Shown here in pieces: positions 22,001-33,054 of a stretch of DNA of 64,000 nt. A program made the translations under genes and the position numbers. Origin of the DNA: Trachythela sp. YZ-2020 (Eukaryota; Cnidaria; Anthozoa; Malacalcyonacea; Clavulariidae); contig JADLSH010000103.1 in NCBI GenBank assembly GCA_016169945.1, forward strand, positions 230,001 to 294,000. The letters run 5' to 3'. Positions within the stretch are counted from its first letter, which is position 1. Each line of letters starts with the position of its first letter. The notes below the pieces were generated by a model that made no database searches, was not told the DNA's origin, and saw only the letters and a program-made list of their open reading frames with translations.

Positions 22001-23406
22001 TAGTTGGACTATTCTATTTTGGCTGTTAGCGTATTGAATGACCACCTACATTACAACAGAAACAGAAAGACTTTAAATAATTATGTATTTTACCATTTGT
22101 GAGTTAATAATTGTATATTTAATGATTATGTAATTAATAATTATTATTAATAATTATTAATAATTATGTAATTCTTAATTATGTATTTTACCATTTTATT
22201 ATGTTTTTTTACCATTTTTACCAATATATAACCTGCATCGAAACCATATACCGTAATCTCTCTATTAAGGTCCCTCTCAAATAAGCCCTCCCTCTCTAAT
22301 AAACCCCCCCCTTTCTAGGGAAATAAATTTATTAAGCCCCCCTCTATTAAGCCCCCTCTATTAAGCCCCCCCCCCAAGTCACACAAAAATATGTATTATT
22401 AACGAAAATATGTATTTTTAAACACACATTGTTTTATTCTTGCAGAAAATTATCATTTCAGTTTAACAATAACTGAATAAGCCCCCCCCTCTCAAACAAG
22501 TCCTCCCTCTCTAATAAGCCCCCCTCAAAAAGGCCTGAAAAAATAAGCCCCCTGGGGCTTAATAGAGAGATTACGGTATATCAGTTTGAAAATTTAATAC
22601 ATTTATTTTATAAAAGAGGGAAAAAAACTAATTTACATTTCGTACGTAAAGAAATTGTTATGGTTTTTTGACCTCTTATACTGTAGTTAAACACCTTTTG
22701 GCTTTTAGAAGTGATTTGTCCCTCGCATTTTATATGCTGTTTACAAAGTAAGGTGTCGTCGTTTGGGAAAAGGCAAGTATTCGATTGACAAATGACGATA
22801 CTCAAGCAATACAAAACACTATTCAAAAAACGCATGGTCAAGGAAACGTGTCGATGTGTCATGTTTATACATAACAAAATAATATATTATAAATATACTT
22901 ACATGAACTGCAGATGACTCTGAATCTTCTGGCCAGGACAAAGTTTCCGTAGACTTTTCAGTGGCTGTTATTAACAACGGAATACTTGGCTGGTCTGTAT
23001 TCACGGAGGCGCCAGTCGCTTCACTTTCAAAGAGAGCTCTTGCTCGCCGTTTGCCGCTTTGATCGTCAGGTGCAGTGTCTTTATTTTGCTAGGTTCAGGT
23101 TCTGCAACTAGCTTCGACTCGGAAGAATAAAAGAGTTCTCTCGAATCTAGTATTTTCTTTACCAAATTCTCGTTCCGGCGATCACATCTTCTGCAAATAA
23201 TAGCGGCAAAACTTTGTCGGCTGATATGTGCACCCACGACGATTTCCAAATTCGTACAAGCCTTTGTTTTTTCTGACTTCGAGTAGAGATTTCTTCGATA
23301 GTCCGGATTAGTCACGATTTCCAAACAGTGAATACAGATAGAACCCTTTGATTTTGGTGATGACGGCCGGACGACGAACTGTTTTTGTTGGAGTTGAATC
23401 ATCCAT
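19079..23406 (-). pseudogene. DUF6589-type gene of the 7.7-kb transposon, four exons (copy B)
   Basis: Minus-strand exons 23406-22903, 22045-20970, 20675-20412 and 20197-19079, each joined in phase 0 at GT-AG sites; about 987 codons. Exon 1 (MDDSTPTKTVRRP) carries Cys pairs CIHC and CRRC like copy A. Exon 2 has the FTGDNVDMRILPRQMTL block matching VLDNIDWEEKAHDMRQ of copy A. Exon 3 has GGDYLTSERHKEA and PSARLEGLIPKLEDFHS. Exon 4 has KGTLYAARNFLDERN, a C2H2 finger (CRSCNKKY...HEDKIH) absent from copy A, and the AHSLTWNRFVNHQGK block. Lesions: two opposite frameshifts in exon 1, one near 21425, TAG at 20505-20507, and frameshifts near 19690 and 19465. Probably the transposase of this element; catalysis is inferred. 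Confidence 0.8.
22248..22579. mobile_element. MITE with ATACCGTAATCTCTCTATTA ends
   Basis: Twenty-two-base perfect inverted repeats at 22248-22269 and 22558-22579 enclose C-rich sequence built from AAGCCCCCC and TAATAAACCCCCC phrases. It lies in intron 1 of the copy-B DUF6589 gene, so it arrived after, or travels with, the transposon. No coding content. Confidence 0.85.
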
Positions 23407-23694
23407 CGTAAAATAAACAAACCATTTTGAAAGCTGCCGTGAGAAATATACCGCATGCACCTGGTTCTGCGCGCACGTGTACCGAAAAGCGGCAATGACG
23501 TAAATTAATATTTCGCGCCAATTTCATCTAATTAGATTCAATTTCCTGCAGGCGGAACAAGTCGACTTCTCGCTCGCCCTCTCGCTTCGCGAGAGGGCTT
23601 CGCGAGAGGGCTTCGCGACTTCGTCGTTAGTACGTGGTTCAATTAGTACGCGATTCAACTTAGTATTAGAAGAAGTCGACTTGGGGCAAGTCTA

Positions 23695-23703
23695 TTCAAC
23701 CAC
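23695..23703. repeat. Target site duplication, right copy
   Basis: TTCAACCAC directly after the right TIR of the 7.7-kb transposon, matching 15964-15972. Beyond it the host TIR resumes with ATAAAAGCGAG. Confidence 0.93.
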
Positions 23704-24162
23704 ATAAAAGCGAGTAAATTTTGTAAAAATTCGCCACATTTTTGTCAAAACTATGCGGTATGCCCCTTGCCTGCCGTAAGAGCTCTCTGATTGGCTGAAT
23801 GAAAGCTGAAATTTTCCCCGCGAGACGTGAAACAGATGAAAATCTGGGGGGAATTCCATTGTCTATATAGAAGACTACAATAGCAACGCGACGAAAAATT
23901 TTGAGCTTGAAAGACTGTTTCTTTGCATGCATGTATAATGTGCAAAATGTATGTCAAAAAGTAAAGAGAAAATCTTAAATCCATGCATACGTTATGTTTT
24001 TCTTTTGCAAACTAAGTTCTGAAATTGTTCATATGCTTACTGGGCATTTTGGCGTTTGGTTACAATGTTTGTTTGGCTTTCGATTAATTATAGTTTATAT
24101 TTCAACTGAAAAGGCCAAGGCCATGGCCACCAATGAGGTCAGTTAATCAATATTAAAAACTA

Positions 24163-25399
24163 CAGTACTGCCTAGAAGTAACTTAACACAAATACGCGGT
24201 TAACCGCGGGTCACACGCGGTTTGACCGCAGGCGCCCCGCGGTCTGCCCGGAGGTAGCCCGCGGTTTCCCCGGGGGCTGCACGCGGGTCGCCCGCGGTTG
24301 TGTGAGCGTATTGAGGTTTGACCGTAACTCACGGCGGAACACGAAAACAGTACGACTTGCGAACTCGGAATTTTACGTGGGCAAATTAGTATTTAGAAAT
24401 CAGAATATCACACGATATAATTTGGCAGTTTAATTTCCAACTTTGTCATTGGCATTACAATTTCATGTATATTGCAACCAGCCTAAAAATTTAGTAAATG
24501 GTCGTATTTGTTTATAAAGCTTAATAGTGTGTTTTGCCGAAGCAAGTCTTTTAACGTAGCTAACGTATTGCACAATTTTACCACACAAATCGCTTATTGA
24601 ACACAAACACAAAAACTCAAAGCAAATCTCCCAATAATTCTGGAATGCTGTCTGGGTCAATGGAATACTGTTTGGCAAAGTTCTGATATAGACGGATATG
24701 CAAAAGTAATGCAGCTTGTTTCACAATGCAATGTAAGCTGACTCTTGAAGAAATAATTCTTACAATATTGACATATACCTGTTATGTAGAGAGTCAATTA
24801 AAATATTTGTAAATAGACTGACAGACAATATTATGTTTGTTTGAGCGAGCAAGCGTAGTAGCGGCGTATATATATATATGATTGAGTACGTATCTCAGCC
24901 GTTTACTGTAATTTGTATATCTTGAAAATGCGATGTAGATACTGTATATAGTATTGCAGACGATGACATATTCTAGTTCAATAATACAAATACGGAAGTA
25001 ATTGTATACAATACGGAAGTTGTCCAATGTTAACGGGCGTTAGCAAACGATCGAACACGCCATTTTTTAATTTATATTCATAATATAAATTCATATCAGT
25101 TGTGTATGTTATACAGTTTATTAGAGAAGGTAGTAATTTAGTAAACAAATTAATCCATATAGGAACAAGTCCATTTGCCGCATAATAACAGTTGTATCGG
25201 AAACCGTCGGAACACGACGCAGTGGTTTTTCTGTTTGACGTGTAATTACCGCACAAACCGCAACCGCAAACCGCACGCATGGCACCCGCTAACCGTACGC
25301 ACGGCACCCGCTAACCGCACGCACAGCACCCGCTAACCGCACGCACCGCACCCGCTAACCGCACGAACCGCAGTGTTAACTTACTTCTAGGCAGTACTG
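24163..25399. mobile_element. 1.2-kb TA-flanked non-autonomous element
   Basis: Ends are inverted repeats CAGTACTGCCTAGAAGTAA (left 24163, right complement ending 25399), flanked by TA on both sides, as in Tc1/mariner-type elements. Subterminal DNA is GC-rich in an AT-rich centre: CGCGGTTAACCGCGGG-type words at the left, and at the right about four tandem 22-bp copies of CACCCGCTAACCGCACGCA (25,262-25,370). No transposase gene is present, so it is non-autonomous. Confidence 0.82.
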
Positions 25400-26660
25400 T
25401 ATAGTAGCTAGCTACTATTCTCAATCTTACTCAGAACTTTCAAAAATACTAATATGTACTCAGTATAGTATACACATTTATGCCAAGGAATGATAACCTT
25501 TTACAACATGTAAAATTTTGCTATACTCCCGGCCTAATTTTAGCTCGAAATATGTTGTTTATATTTGAGATTTGGTCTCTAGCGTACCTTTTTAACCATT
25601 GTCGTTGAAACTGGTTTTTAATCTGAAAGAAGCTGCATAAGAAGTAAAGTATAAGCACTGATGTAGTCATCAATAAAGTCAAGCCGGTAAACTCGGACTG
25701 TTTAATACAATTACAATATATGCAATTTCATGTGCATGTATTATATATACGAGGTCGATGAGGTTGCTGTTTTAAATTATCTGAATTTTCGCAAACTAGG
25801 AATTGCCCCAACTCATGATCTACTTTTCTCAAAACATAACGAAAGAAATTGAATGCTTTTCCCTCTCTCGGGACATTTACCTTGAAAAAATACCACAAAA
25901 TTATATCATGCACTTACTTAAAATTATATCATGCACTTAACCCAAACAAACATTTAAACGAAGCGCCAAAATGCCCAGTGAAGATATAAACAATTTCAGA
26001 ACAGAGTTTGAAAAACAAAAACATAGCGTATTTACTTTCTCTTTACTTTTTTACATACATTTTGCACATTATACATGCATTATACAACATTTCCCGTCGC
26101 GTTGCTATTGTAGTCTTGTAGACTATCAAATATCCCATCTTTTCATCTGTTTCACGTTTCGCGGGGAAAATTTTAAGCATTCATTCAGCCAATCAGAAAG
26201 CTCTTACCTTGCGACGTAGGCAAGGCAAGAGGCATCCCGCATAGTTTTGACAAAATTCAAGCAAACATTTGACGAATTTTCACAAAATTCACTCGCTTTT
26301 ATGTGGTTGAAAAACAAAAAATACAACGCATTAGTATTGAAGTTATTTGTGAACATAATGGGTTAGTATTTTTTAATGAACTTAAATGTTTATGTACGAG
26401 TTTTTCGTCTTTTATTTTATGTAAACAGTGTTAAGTTTGGCATTTTCTTGCCAACTTTTTATAAATTATATACATAAGCAACGTACGCAACCAATGACGT
26501 AACTTGATATATGTAGGTACTTCATGTAGTACGCATTATAGATGATTCACAGCAGATTGGTCTAGAGAATGATATAAGCAATGAATATTGAGGCAATTTT
26601 ATGGATTTTCGATAAAATAAAACACTTTTTCGGGAGACCTATGACATAACATCATTACTC

Positions 26661-26885
26661 GAACCAGATCGCGAAAGACCTCTAGCCGAGTACCTGAGTT
26701 TTCGATGGCACAATTGGTTAGCGCGCTTATCTAGAAACTAAGAGGTCGCGGGTTAGATCCCTGCACGGGGATTCAGAAGTATTTTCTGAGTAATAAAGCT
26801 TGAGAACAACTTTTACTCACTATATACCAAGCTTACAAACTCACTAGACTATTTTAAGTTACGTTTACGTTTGTATTAACTATTA
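26661..26885 (+). mobile_element. Second, diverged copy of the tRNA-derived SINE
   Basis: Aligns along its length with 15360-15581, including GAGTACCTGAGTT, AATTGGTTAGCGCGCTTATC, CTAGAAACTAAGAGGTCG and the tail TATATACCAAGCTTACAAA. The B box is damaged (GGTTAGATCC, 26751-26760). It starts directly at the right end of the host TIR element. No target duplication found. Confidence 0.82.
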
Positions 26886-27869
26886 ACGTTTTAGTCTACC
26901 CGAGATGTTAAAAAGCGACATATATATATATATAAAATCAGTCCTATCCATGTCCTTTCCATGCCCTATCTAGGGCAAATATAACTGCATACCGAGTTGT
27001 TCCAACAATATGGCGATTGCATGCTTGTTTTTTAATGCTAATAATAGCTTCGAGTTCGGATTTCGAAATTGGGACATTTTCATTATTAGCTTTCGAATGT
27101 TTTTGAAACTAAGCTGCACAGCGCTAGCAATTATTTGAAAATTGGTGTGTTCGAAAACACACTTGGTGTGTAAGAAAACACACCATGGTGGGTCACAGAC
27201 ACACGAAGGTGTGTTTTGGGACGCACTTCCTTTTTGCACACCTTTCTTTACACACCTTTGATGACTGTTAGGTGTGTTAAGTTGTACCCCTTTGACTTTA
27301 TATAGAAACACACCTTGGTGTTTTAACAAAACACAGCATGGAATGAGCTAGAAAGGGAATGCCTTTTAAAGTGCCTCCCTACATTTTCTAAATTCCTCCC
27401 TACAATTATTGTTGGTTGAGACACAAAGAGAGTCTGACTTGTATAAAACAGTGATCATATCGAGTGAGTGAGTTGATCGTTAACGAAAAGCCTTTTTAGT
27501 TATCATATTTAGCGTATGTAATGTTTTATTTAGTTTACTTGTTTATAGATGTAAAAAATTATAACATGTTTAATTAACTTATCTGTATTGAAATAGAAAT
27601 CACAATATGTATAACAAATTATTGGTGCCACCTCCCCCCCCCCCAGCTCCGCAGTCCTTTTTTAAAGCATTTTAAACCCGAACTGCCATCTTGAAACGTC
27701 ATTACCATCATAGCAACGGCAGTAATAGATGTCTCTCGAAAAATTTCAAACTGTTTAGTTATTATGAGGGTAGTAAGGGGGGTATTGATCACGTTTCTCA
27801 AAAAATAAAACGGCAATTTCACGATTCACGAATAAAAGATCTTCCATTACACTTTTCACGGAAAGTAAA
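26886..27869. other. Unassigned stretch with low-complexity GT/CA words
   Basis: A TA run (26,921-26,932), then 27,150-27,320 with many short inverted CACACC/GGTGTG words, a poly-C near 27,635, and from about 27,795 the TTTCACGATTCACGA repeat cut by the retroelement that follows. No gene seen. Confidence 0.5.
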
Positions 27870-30225
27870 ATGCCGCTCCAATTGTATTCTTCAGCTCGCA
27901 TTTGGAAAGACCGGAAAGTAATTGCCGGAGATTTTAACAAACTAAACCTCACCCGTTTATGTAACCGTTTCAACCTTAAGAAATCCATCCTTGCCCCAAC
28001 TAGAGGAAACAACACTTTGGATCAAGTCCTGACGAATATGCGAGACATTTATAATCCTACGCTCCATCTGCCACCACTTGGGCATTCTGATCACCAATGC
28101 CTTCTCCTCGTACCAAAACAGAAAGAGAAACTACCAGCCTACCCCAAACGAGTAAGACTTTTGACGCCTGGAAACTTAGCTGTCCTAAGTAGAAAAGTTA
28201 TACTTGAAGATTGGTCTGAGGTATACGCCGCAGAAGAGATATATGAGAAAGTAAAAGTTTTTACTTCTACTATGCTCATAATTATGGACGAAACTATTCC
28301 TGAAAGAACAGTCAGAACGCATCCTTCGGATAAACCTTGGATGACAAGCTTCATCAAAACAAAGATTAAAGCTAGACAACGTGCCTTCTCTCGTAATGAT
28401 TATGTGCGATATGAACAATTATGCGTTACCGTTTCAAGACTCATATCCAAGGCTAAAACGTCCTATTATAGATCAAAAGCAAAAGATGTTCGCACGACAA
28501 ACTCAGCTAAATGGTTTAAGTCCATCTTTTCACTTTTAGGAATTAACGTCGGAAATAACTCATTGGGTAAAACATCAGATGATAATGTAATAGAACTGGC
28601 TGAAAAATTACAACAGGCTTTTATAAAACCCTGGGAAAATTTACCACCCGATAAATAATTAGATATTAACCAGATTGATCAATTACTCAGGAACACTACA
28701 CCTCCGCTGCCATCCATTGGACAAAACGACAAGTGAAGAACTGTCTAAGACACCTAAACCCCAAGAAAGCGACCGGAGTAGACAAAATGCCTGCGTGGAT
28801 ACTTAAGCGTTTTTGCGACGATCTCGCTCCAGTAGTCCACAATATTGTTACTGCCAGTATAAAACAATGCAAGTACCCAAGTCAATACAAACATGCGCTG
28901 ATATTCGCAGTTGCCAAAGCTCAGAACCCAAGCGATGTTGAAAATGACTTCTGACAAATATCAGTCCTTCCACAATTGGCTAATATTATTGAAAAACTCC
29001 AATTAAGGAGTTAACATAAAGAATCTTAACATAAAGAATAATCTTAACATAAATCGGATCTTAACATAAAGAATAATCAACATGCTTTCACTCGCGGCCG
29101 ATCTACTGTTTCTTCTTTAATATCAGCGACACAGAACTGGTATAATGCCACAGACAATTCTCAGTCGGTAGAAAAGGTGTCCATGCCATATTCATAGACT
29201 TTCGAAAGGCCTTCGATCTGGTGAATCATAACATTCTATTAGAAAAACTAGCCTCTATGAATGTCAGCAAACCGTTTTGGCTATGGATCAGAAGCTTTTT
29301 AACCGGACGAACACAACAATGTAACTTACAAGGTATCCTATCATCAATATAACCTTGTCCTTTGGGGGTACCACAGGGCTCAGTTATATCGCCCACCTTG
29401 TTTAACATACATATCAACGATTTAGAGGATACTGTGCCTAATATTGTAAATATTAATAAGTGCAAATATGCTGTCGACTGCACCCAGTACAGATTGTTGA
29501 AAGGGGTATGTGCATCTCCATGCAAGAAGCTGTTGACGGGTTAAGGGGAAGGGCAAACACAAATAAAATAGCTTTGAACCCGGAAAAACAAAGGATATGT
29601 GGATTTGTTCCTCAGACTCAATACCAGAACAACCTCGTCTCCAAATCAATGATGAAGAAGTAGAAAGGGTAAACAGTTTTAAGCTCCTGGGTGTATCATG
29701 TCAAAATGATCCTAAATGGAATGACCATGTAGACCAAATCACATGTAAGGCAAACAAGAGATTATACCATCTTAGACAGTGTAGGAAAACCCATGCACCG
29801 CCTGTATGGGCTGGACTTCCAGATTATTTACAACAAGAAATTGAACGTGTACAGTCAAGAAGTTTGAGAATTCTTGATTTGAACAGAGACTGCTTGCCAT
29901 CTTTAAGAAGCAGACGTGAATTAGCAACCATCCAAGAGATCAGAAGGATTCAAGCGAAACCAAACAATCCCTGCCATGCCCTATTCCGTGATCCTAGAGG
30001 ATACCGATATGAACTTAGACAAAATAATTCTTATACAGTTCTATCTAGATCCGAGAGACACAAACAATCTTTCATTGCAAGATCTAGTAAATATATATAA
30101 ATCTGATAACATTCAACTTTGTCTTTTTAACTGTAATTATTGATCTTATTTTTTTTGTGACTTAATATAAATCGATTGTATTTTTAATTCCTAAGATGAA
30201 TAATAAATTCAAATTCAAATTCAAA
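27870..30225 (+). pseudogene. CR1/Jockey-like non-LTR retrotransposon, 5'-truncated and broken
   Basis: From 27905 to 28658 the frame covers the end of an AP-type endonuclease (AGDFNK, GHSDHQCLL) and the linker before the polymerase. The reverse transcriptase follows in shifting frames: KKATGVDKMPAWILKRF (28,760), FIDFRKAFDLVNH (29,190), PQGSVISPTLFNIHINDL (29,370), and the catalytic box reading YAVD instead of YADD near 29467. The thumb and C-terminus run 29,597-30,100 (VNSFKLLGV, VWAGLPDYLQQEIERVQ). The 3' end is a short AAATTC tandem (30,205-30,225), typical of these elements. Several frameshifts, stops and the changed catalytic Asp make it dead. It splits a TTTCACGATTCACGA repeat field. 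Confidence 0.88.
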
Positions 30226-30329
30226 GTCGGAACTATCATGAGGCTTTCTTGACGTTATGCAAATTATACTCTAATTGTGGACATCTCAAGTACTATATTT
30301 TTTGTTTTGCATACACAAATATCGCTTCT

Positions 30330-30520
30330 CTTCTCCCTGTGAAATCACGATTCACGGTAAATTGCACTTGAATTCTCGTTTCACGTTAAATAAACTCAGC
30401 ATTACACGATTCATGGAAACTATCTAAATCACTATTCACGGAAAAATTAATAGCCATTTCTCGTTTCACGAAAAATAAAAATAGCAATTCACGCTTCAAG
30501 AAAATACCCTTTACCACCCT
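30330..30520. repeat. TTTCACG-type degenerate tandem repeat
   Basis: Repeated words such as CACGATTCACGG, TCGTTTCACGAAAAATAAA and CTATTCACGGAAAA about every 35-45 bases. The same words occur at 27,795-27,872, so the retroelement landed in this field. Confidence 0.55.
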
Positions 30521-30996
30521 CTATTATCAGTCAGACTCTTTGATTTTTATACAAATAATAGTTGTAGGAAATTTTGGATCGAAGACGGAAATCTTCTCTC
30601 TTTTAAAAACTGCAGAGAGCCACCTTAATAGCATATGTTAATAACCTTTTACCAGAAATCCCCATCATAAACTACGATAATGTATGCTATAATATTTCTA
30701 CGAAAATATTGAAATATATCGGGCAATATATCGGTAAGTTTGATGCGGTCAATTTACGATTTGATGTTTGTTGTGTAGCATTCTATTCCTCAACATTTAA
30801 GAAGAGCATTTCAGCGACTATCTTTCTATTTAAGAGCTCTATATGTAACACAAAATCTAAAATATTTACTGCCTAGTGGTGCTTGGAGGTTTGTCACTTT
30901 ATCAAAGAATGAACTAGAAATGAATAAATTCCGCAATGCGCGCGGACTGACAGACTGGTGTCTACTTTTCTTACTACACGCGCAAAGGTTCTCGGG
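30521..30996. other. No gene seen
   Basis: AT-rich sequence between the repeat field and the foldback element. Short open frames only, with no recognisable motif. Confidence 0.45.
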
Positions 30997-32899
30997 ATAG
31001 AGCAATGGGATAGAGTCACTGATCTGGATATAGCCTGGATAACGCATCTTATACTAAATCCGTGGCGATTTTTCTGCGCGGTTTTTCTTCCTTTTACACG
31101 TTTCTGATCGGACCAATTTTCTTATCACATGGATAGAAGTACACGAGAAGTATTTTGAGCAAAAAATTCCCCTTTTTTTGGCTTTATAACGTTGGAAAAG
31201 GGATTTGAAGGTTCGAAGGACTGGGGTGAACATCCACTGCTTAATAATTGCAAGTCTAACAACAGTGTTTGCAACCACTGGTTTGCAACATATACTGCTT
31301 AAATTAAAACGTTTAGGTGGATTAAAGCACGTCAAAGAAGCAAAAGATGAGAATATTTTTTTAAAACAAGATGTGTTATTTCAATCCTTACAACTGATGC
31401 AAAAGAATGGAGTACAAATTGAACGTTTCAGTTTTCAACAACAGGTTTTCCTAAATATCTTTTATAGTTACAATAAATACTCACTGATGGTGCTGTACAG
31501 CGTTACTCAATTACTCCACATTTAGTGATTTACATATATTTATCATTAAGACATTATTCAGAATTAACATAGAATGTTATTTACAAACAGTAAAATACAC
31601 TATGATATGACCTGGAATATCTCTAATCTAAGTTATCTAGTTATAATGCCTAGGAAAACCGACACTGGGTATCTGACTGAGTTAATATATTTTTATGCTC
31701 TTTCAACATTTCCTGTTTCTTCAAATGGTCCATATTTTTAAACTATATATAAAACAAAACAAATATACTTTGAGCAATTTTAATATTAATAATCTCAAAA
31801 ATTCCCAATCCTTTCACGAACCTGGCCCTGGCCTGTCAGTGGATCTGGTCGGCCTTGATTGTTGTTACATCACTTCAGGATCAAAATATATTAAGTGTCA
31901 CCTCATTTTTCATGAAATTGAGAAATTTATGTCTTGCCAAACATTTTTGACATGTGAACAATTTCTTAAATTCAGAATTAACAAATACATGCAAGTTGCT
32001 AGGCTCAGACACTGGGCTCAGATTCTAGCCATTGGGGTCTTGGCATACAAATTGTGTGGGATTGCGTGCACAGAACCCCAACAACTGAGCCTAAAATCTA
32101 CCAGCCAGTATAATATAGGACATATCGTGGTTTCTTGGAAAGTTTGGAAATCTTTGGACCAGAGCTGAAGCTGAGTTTATTCAATTAATGTGTTGCATTG
32201 AAAAACGTTAGGCCAGCAGAAAGCTTTGATTGTGAATAAGCAATAGTGATGGGGAACCTCATGTTGAGACCTCTCAGGATTCTGGCTGAAGATCATATTC
32301 ATGATGTCAGTCGATCACATTCATAACTGGGTTATAAATGGGTTGACAAGTGTTGTTGCAACTTGCAAGGTCAGTCTATATTGTCTGGGCAAAGAAGCCT
32401 GAAGCCACACAAGACCTCTGTGGCAATAAACTAAGAAAGAAATCTAACAAAACTCTTCCATCTTTAATGATTAACAAAACAATTCATCAGTACGTGGTTA
32501 ACTTAGTTTATACTTAGGTGGACTGAACTTATAATTAAACCCTGTTTGTTTACCAATTACCATACACCTTACCTCAATTTCGCTTTTGTTCGCAGTGTAG
32601 TTGGTTCATTTATTTGTGTAGCAGTTACTCCATGTCTTGAGTGGATTTTGAATGAGAATGTCCTGTGATCTGTTTCAGAACAACCTTGTTTATCAAAGAT
32701 AAGCAGTGGATGTTCACTCCTTCGAACATTCAAATCCCGTTTTCCAACGTTATGAAGCCAAAACAACCGGAATGTTTTGCTCATTTTAGTTCTCGTCTAC
32801 TTCTATCCATGTGTTCAGAAAATTGGTCCGATCAGAAACGTGCAAAAGGAAAAATCCCGCGAAAACTATGATTCTGTAATACAAATATATAGTAAACTG

Positions 32900-32904
32900 G
32901 GACC
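32900..32904. repeat. Target duplication of the Ty3/Gypsy element, left
   Basis: GGACC before the left LTR, repeated at 35822-35826 after the right LTR. Five bases is the usual size for Ty3/Gypsy integrases. Confidence 0.85.
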
Positions 32905-33054
32905 TGTTACGATGTGTACTTACCCCCCCGCTGAGGACACACAGCAAATTGTGCTTCGGTCAGCAACAATCACGGCAGTAATTTGGAGATCTTGAATAAC
33001 GACAACTTTGTTATTTTCATCTTGTATTTTATCAATAAAATCAAGCTTAAAACA
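32905..33054 (+). repeat. Left LTR of the Ty3/Gypsy element
   Basis: Starts TGTTACG and ends TTAAAACA, 150 bp, short for an LTR. It contains a polyadenylation-like AATAAA near its 3' end. A primer-binding-like TGGTATCAGGAG follows at once (33055), close to the initiator-Met-type site TGGTATCAGAGC. Confidence 0.85.

Larger units (their letters stand above)
15973..23694 (+). mobile_element. Complete 7.7-kb RecQ-helicase/DUF6589 DNA transposon (copy B)
   Basis: A 7,722-bp element bounded by 17-bp TIRs: TAGACTTTCTCAAAGTC at the left and the inverted TAGACTTGCCCCAAGTC at the right, 13 of 17 positions alike. It is flanked by the 9-bp duplication TTCAACCAC and sits inside the left TIR of an older element, whose other TIR shows the empty site. 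It holds exactly two genes in convergent order: RecQ-like helicase (+) and a DUF6589-type gene (-). Both are damaged, so this copy is probably dead. I do not recognise it as a named superfamily. MULE and Zisupton-like elements make 8-10-bp duplications, but the gene set here differs from what I know of them. Confidence 0.88.
15309..26660. mobile_element. Old element with ~0.7-kb TIRs, host of the nest
   Basis: Left TIR pieces: 15309-15326, 15630-15972 and, beyond the inserted transposon, 23704 to about 24078. All are reverse complements of 25944-26660. Shared landmarks are CATAGGTCTCCCGAAAAAGT, GTACTACATGAAGTACTTAC and TTTCCCCGCGA. Without insertions the element would be about 3.3 kb. Its interior (24.1-25.9 kb) shows no gene, so it is a non-autonomous element of unknown class. 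The left TIR has suffered a SINE (15360-15581) and the 7.7-kb transposon (15973-23694); the interior holds the TA-flanked element at 24163-25399. Outermost ends are uncertain because a second SINE abuts the right one. Confidence 0.8.

Noticed and set aside
27150..27330. Possible small-RNA locus from CACACC/GGTGTG words
   Set aside because: Words are short and irregular, and no defined stem can be drawn; low-complexity sequence is enough.
31695..32168. 157-codon frame inside the foldback element
   Set aside because: No motif or family resemblance, and frame length is within chance for this composition.
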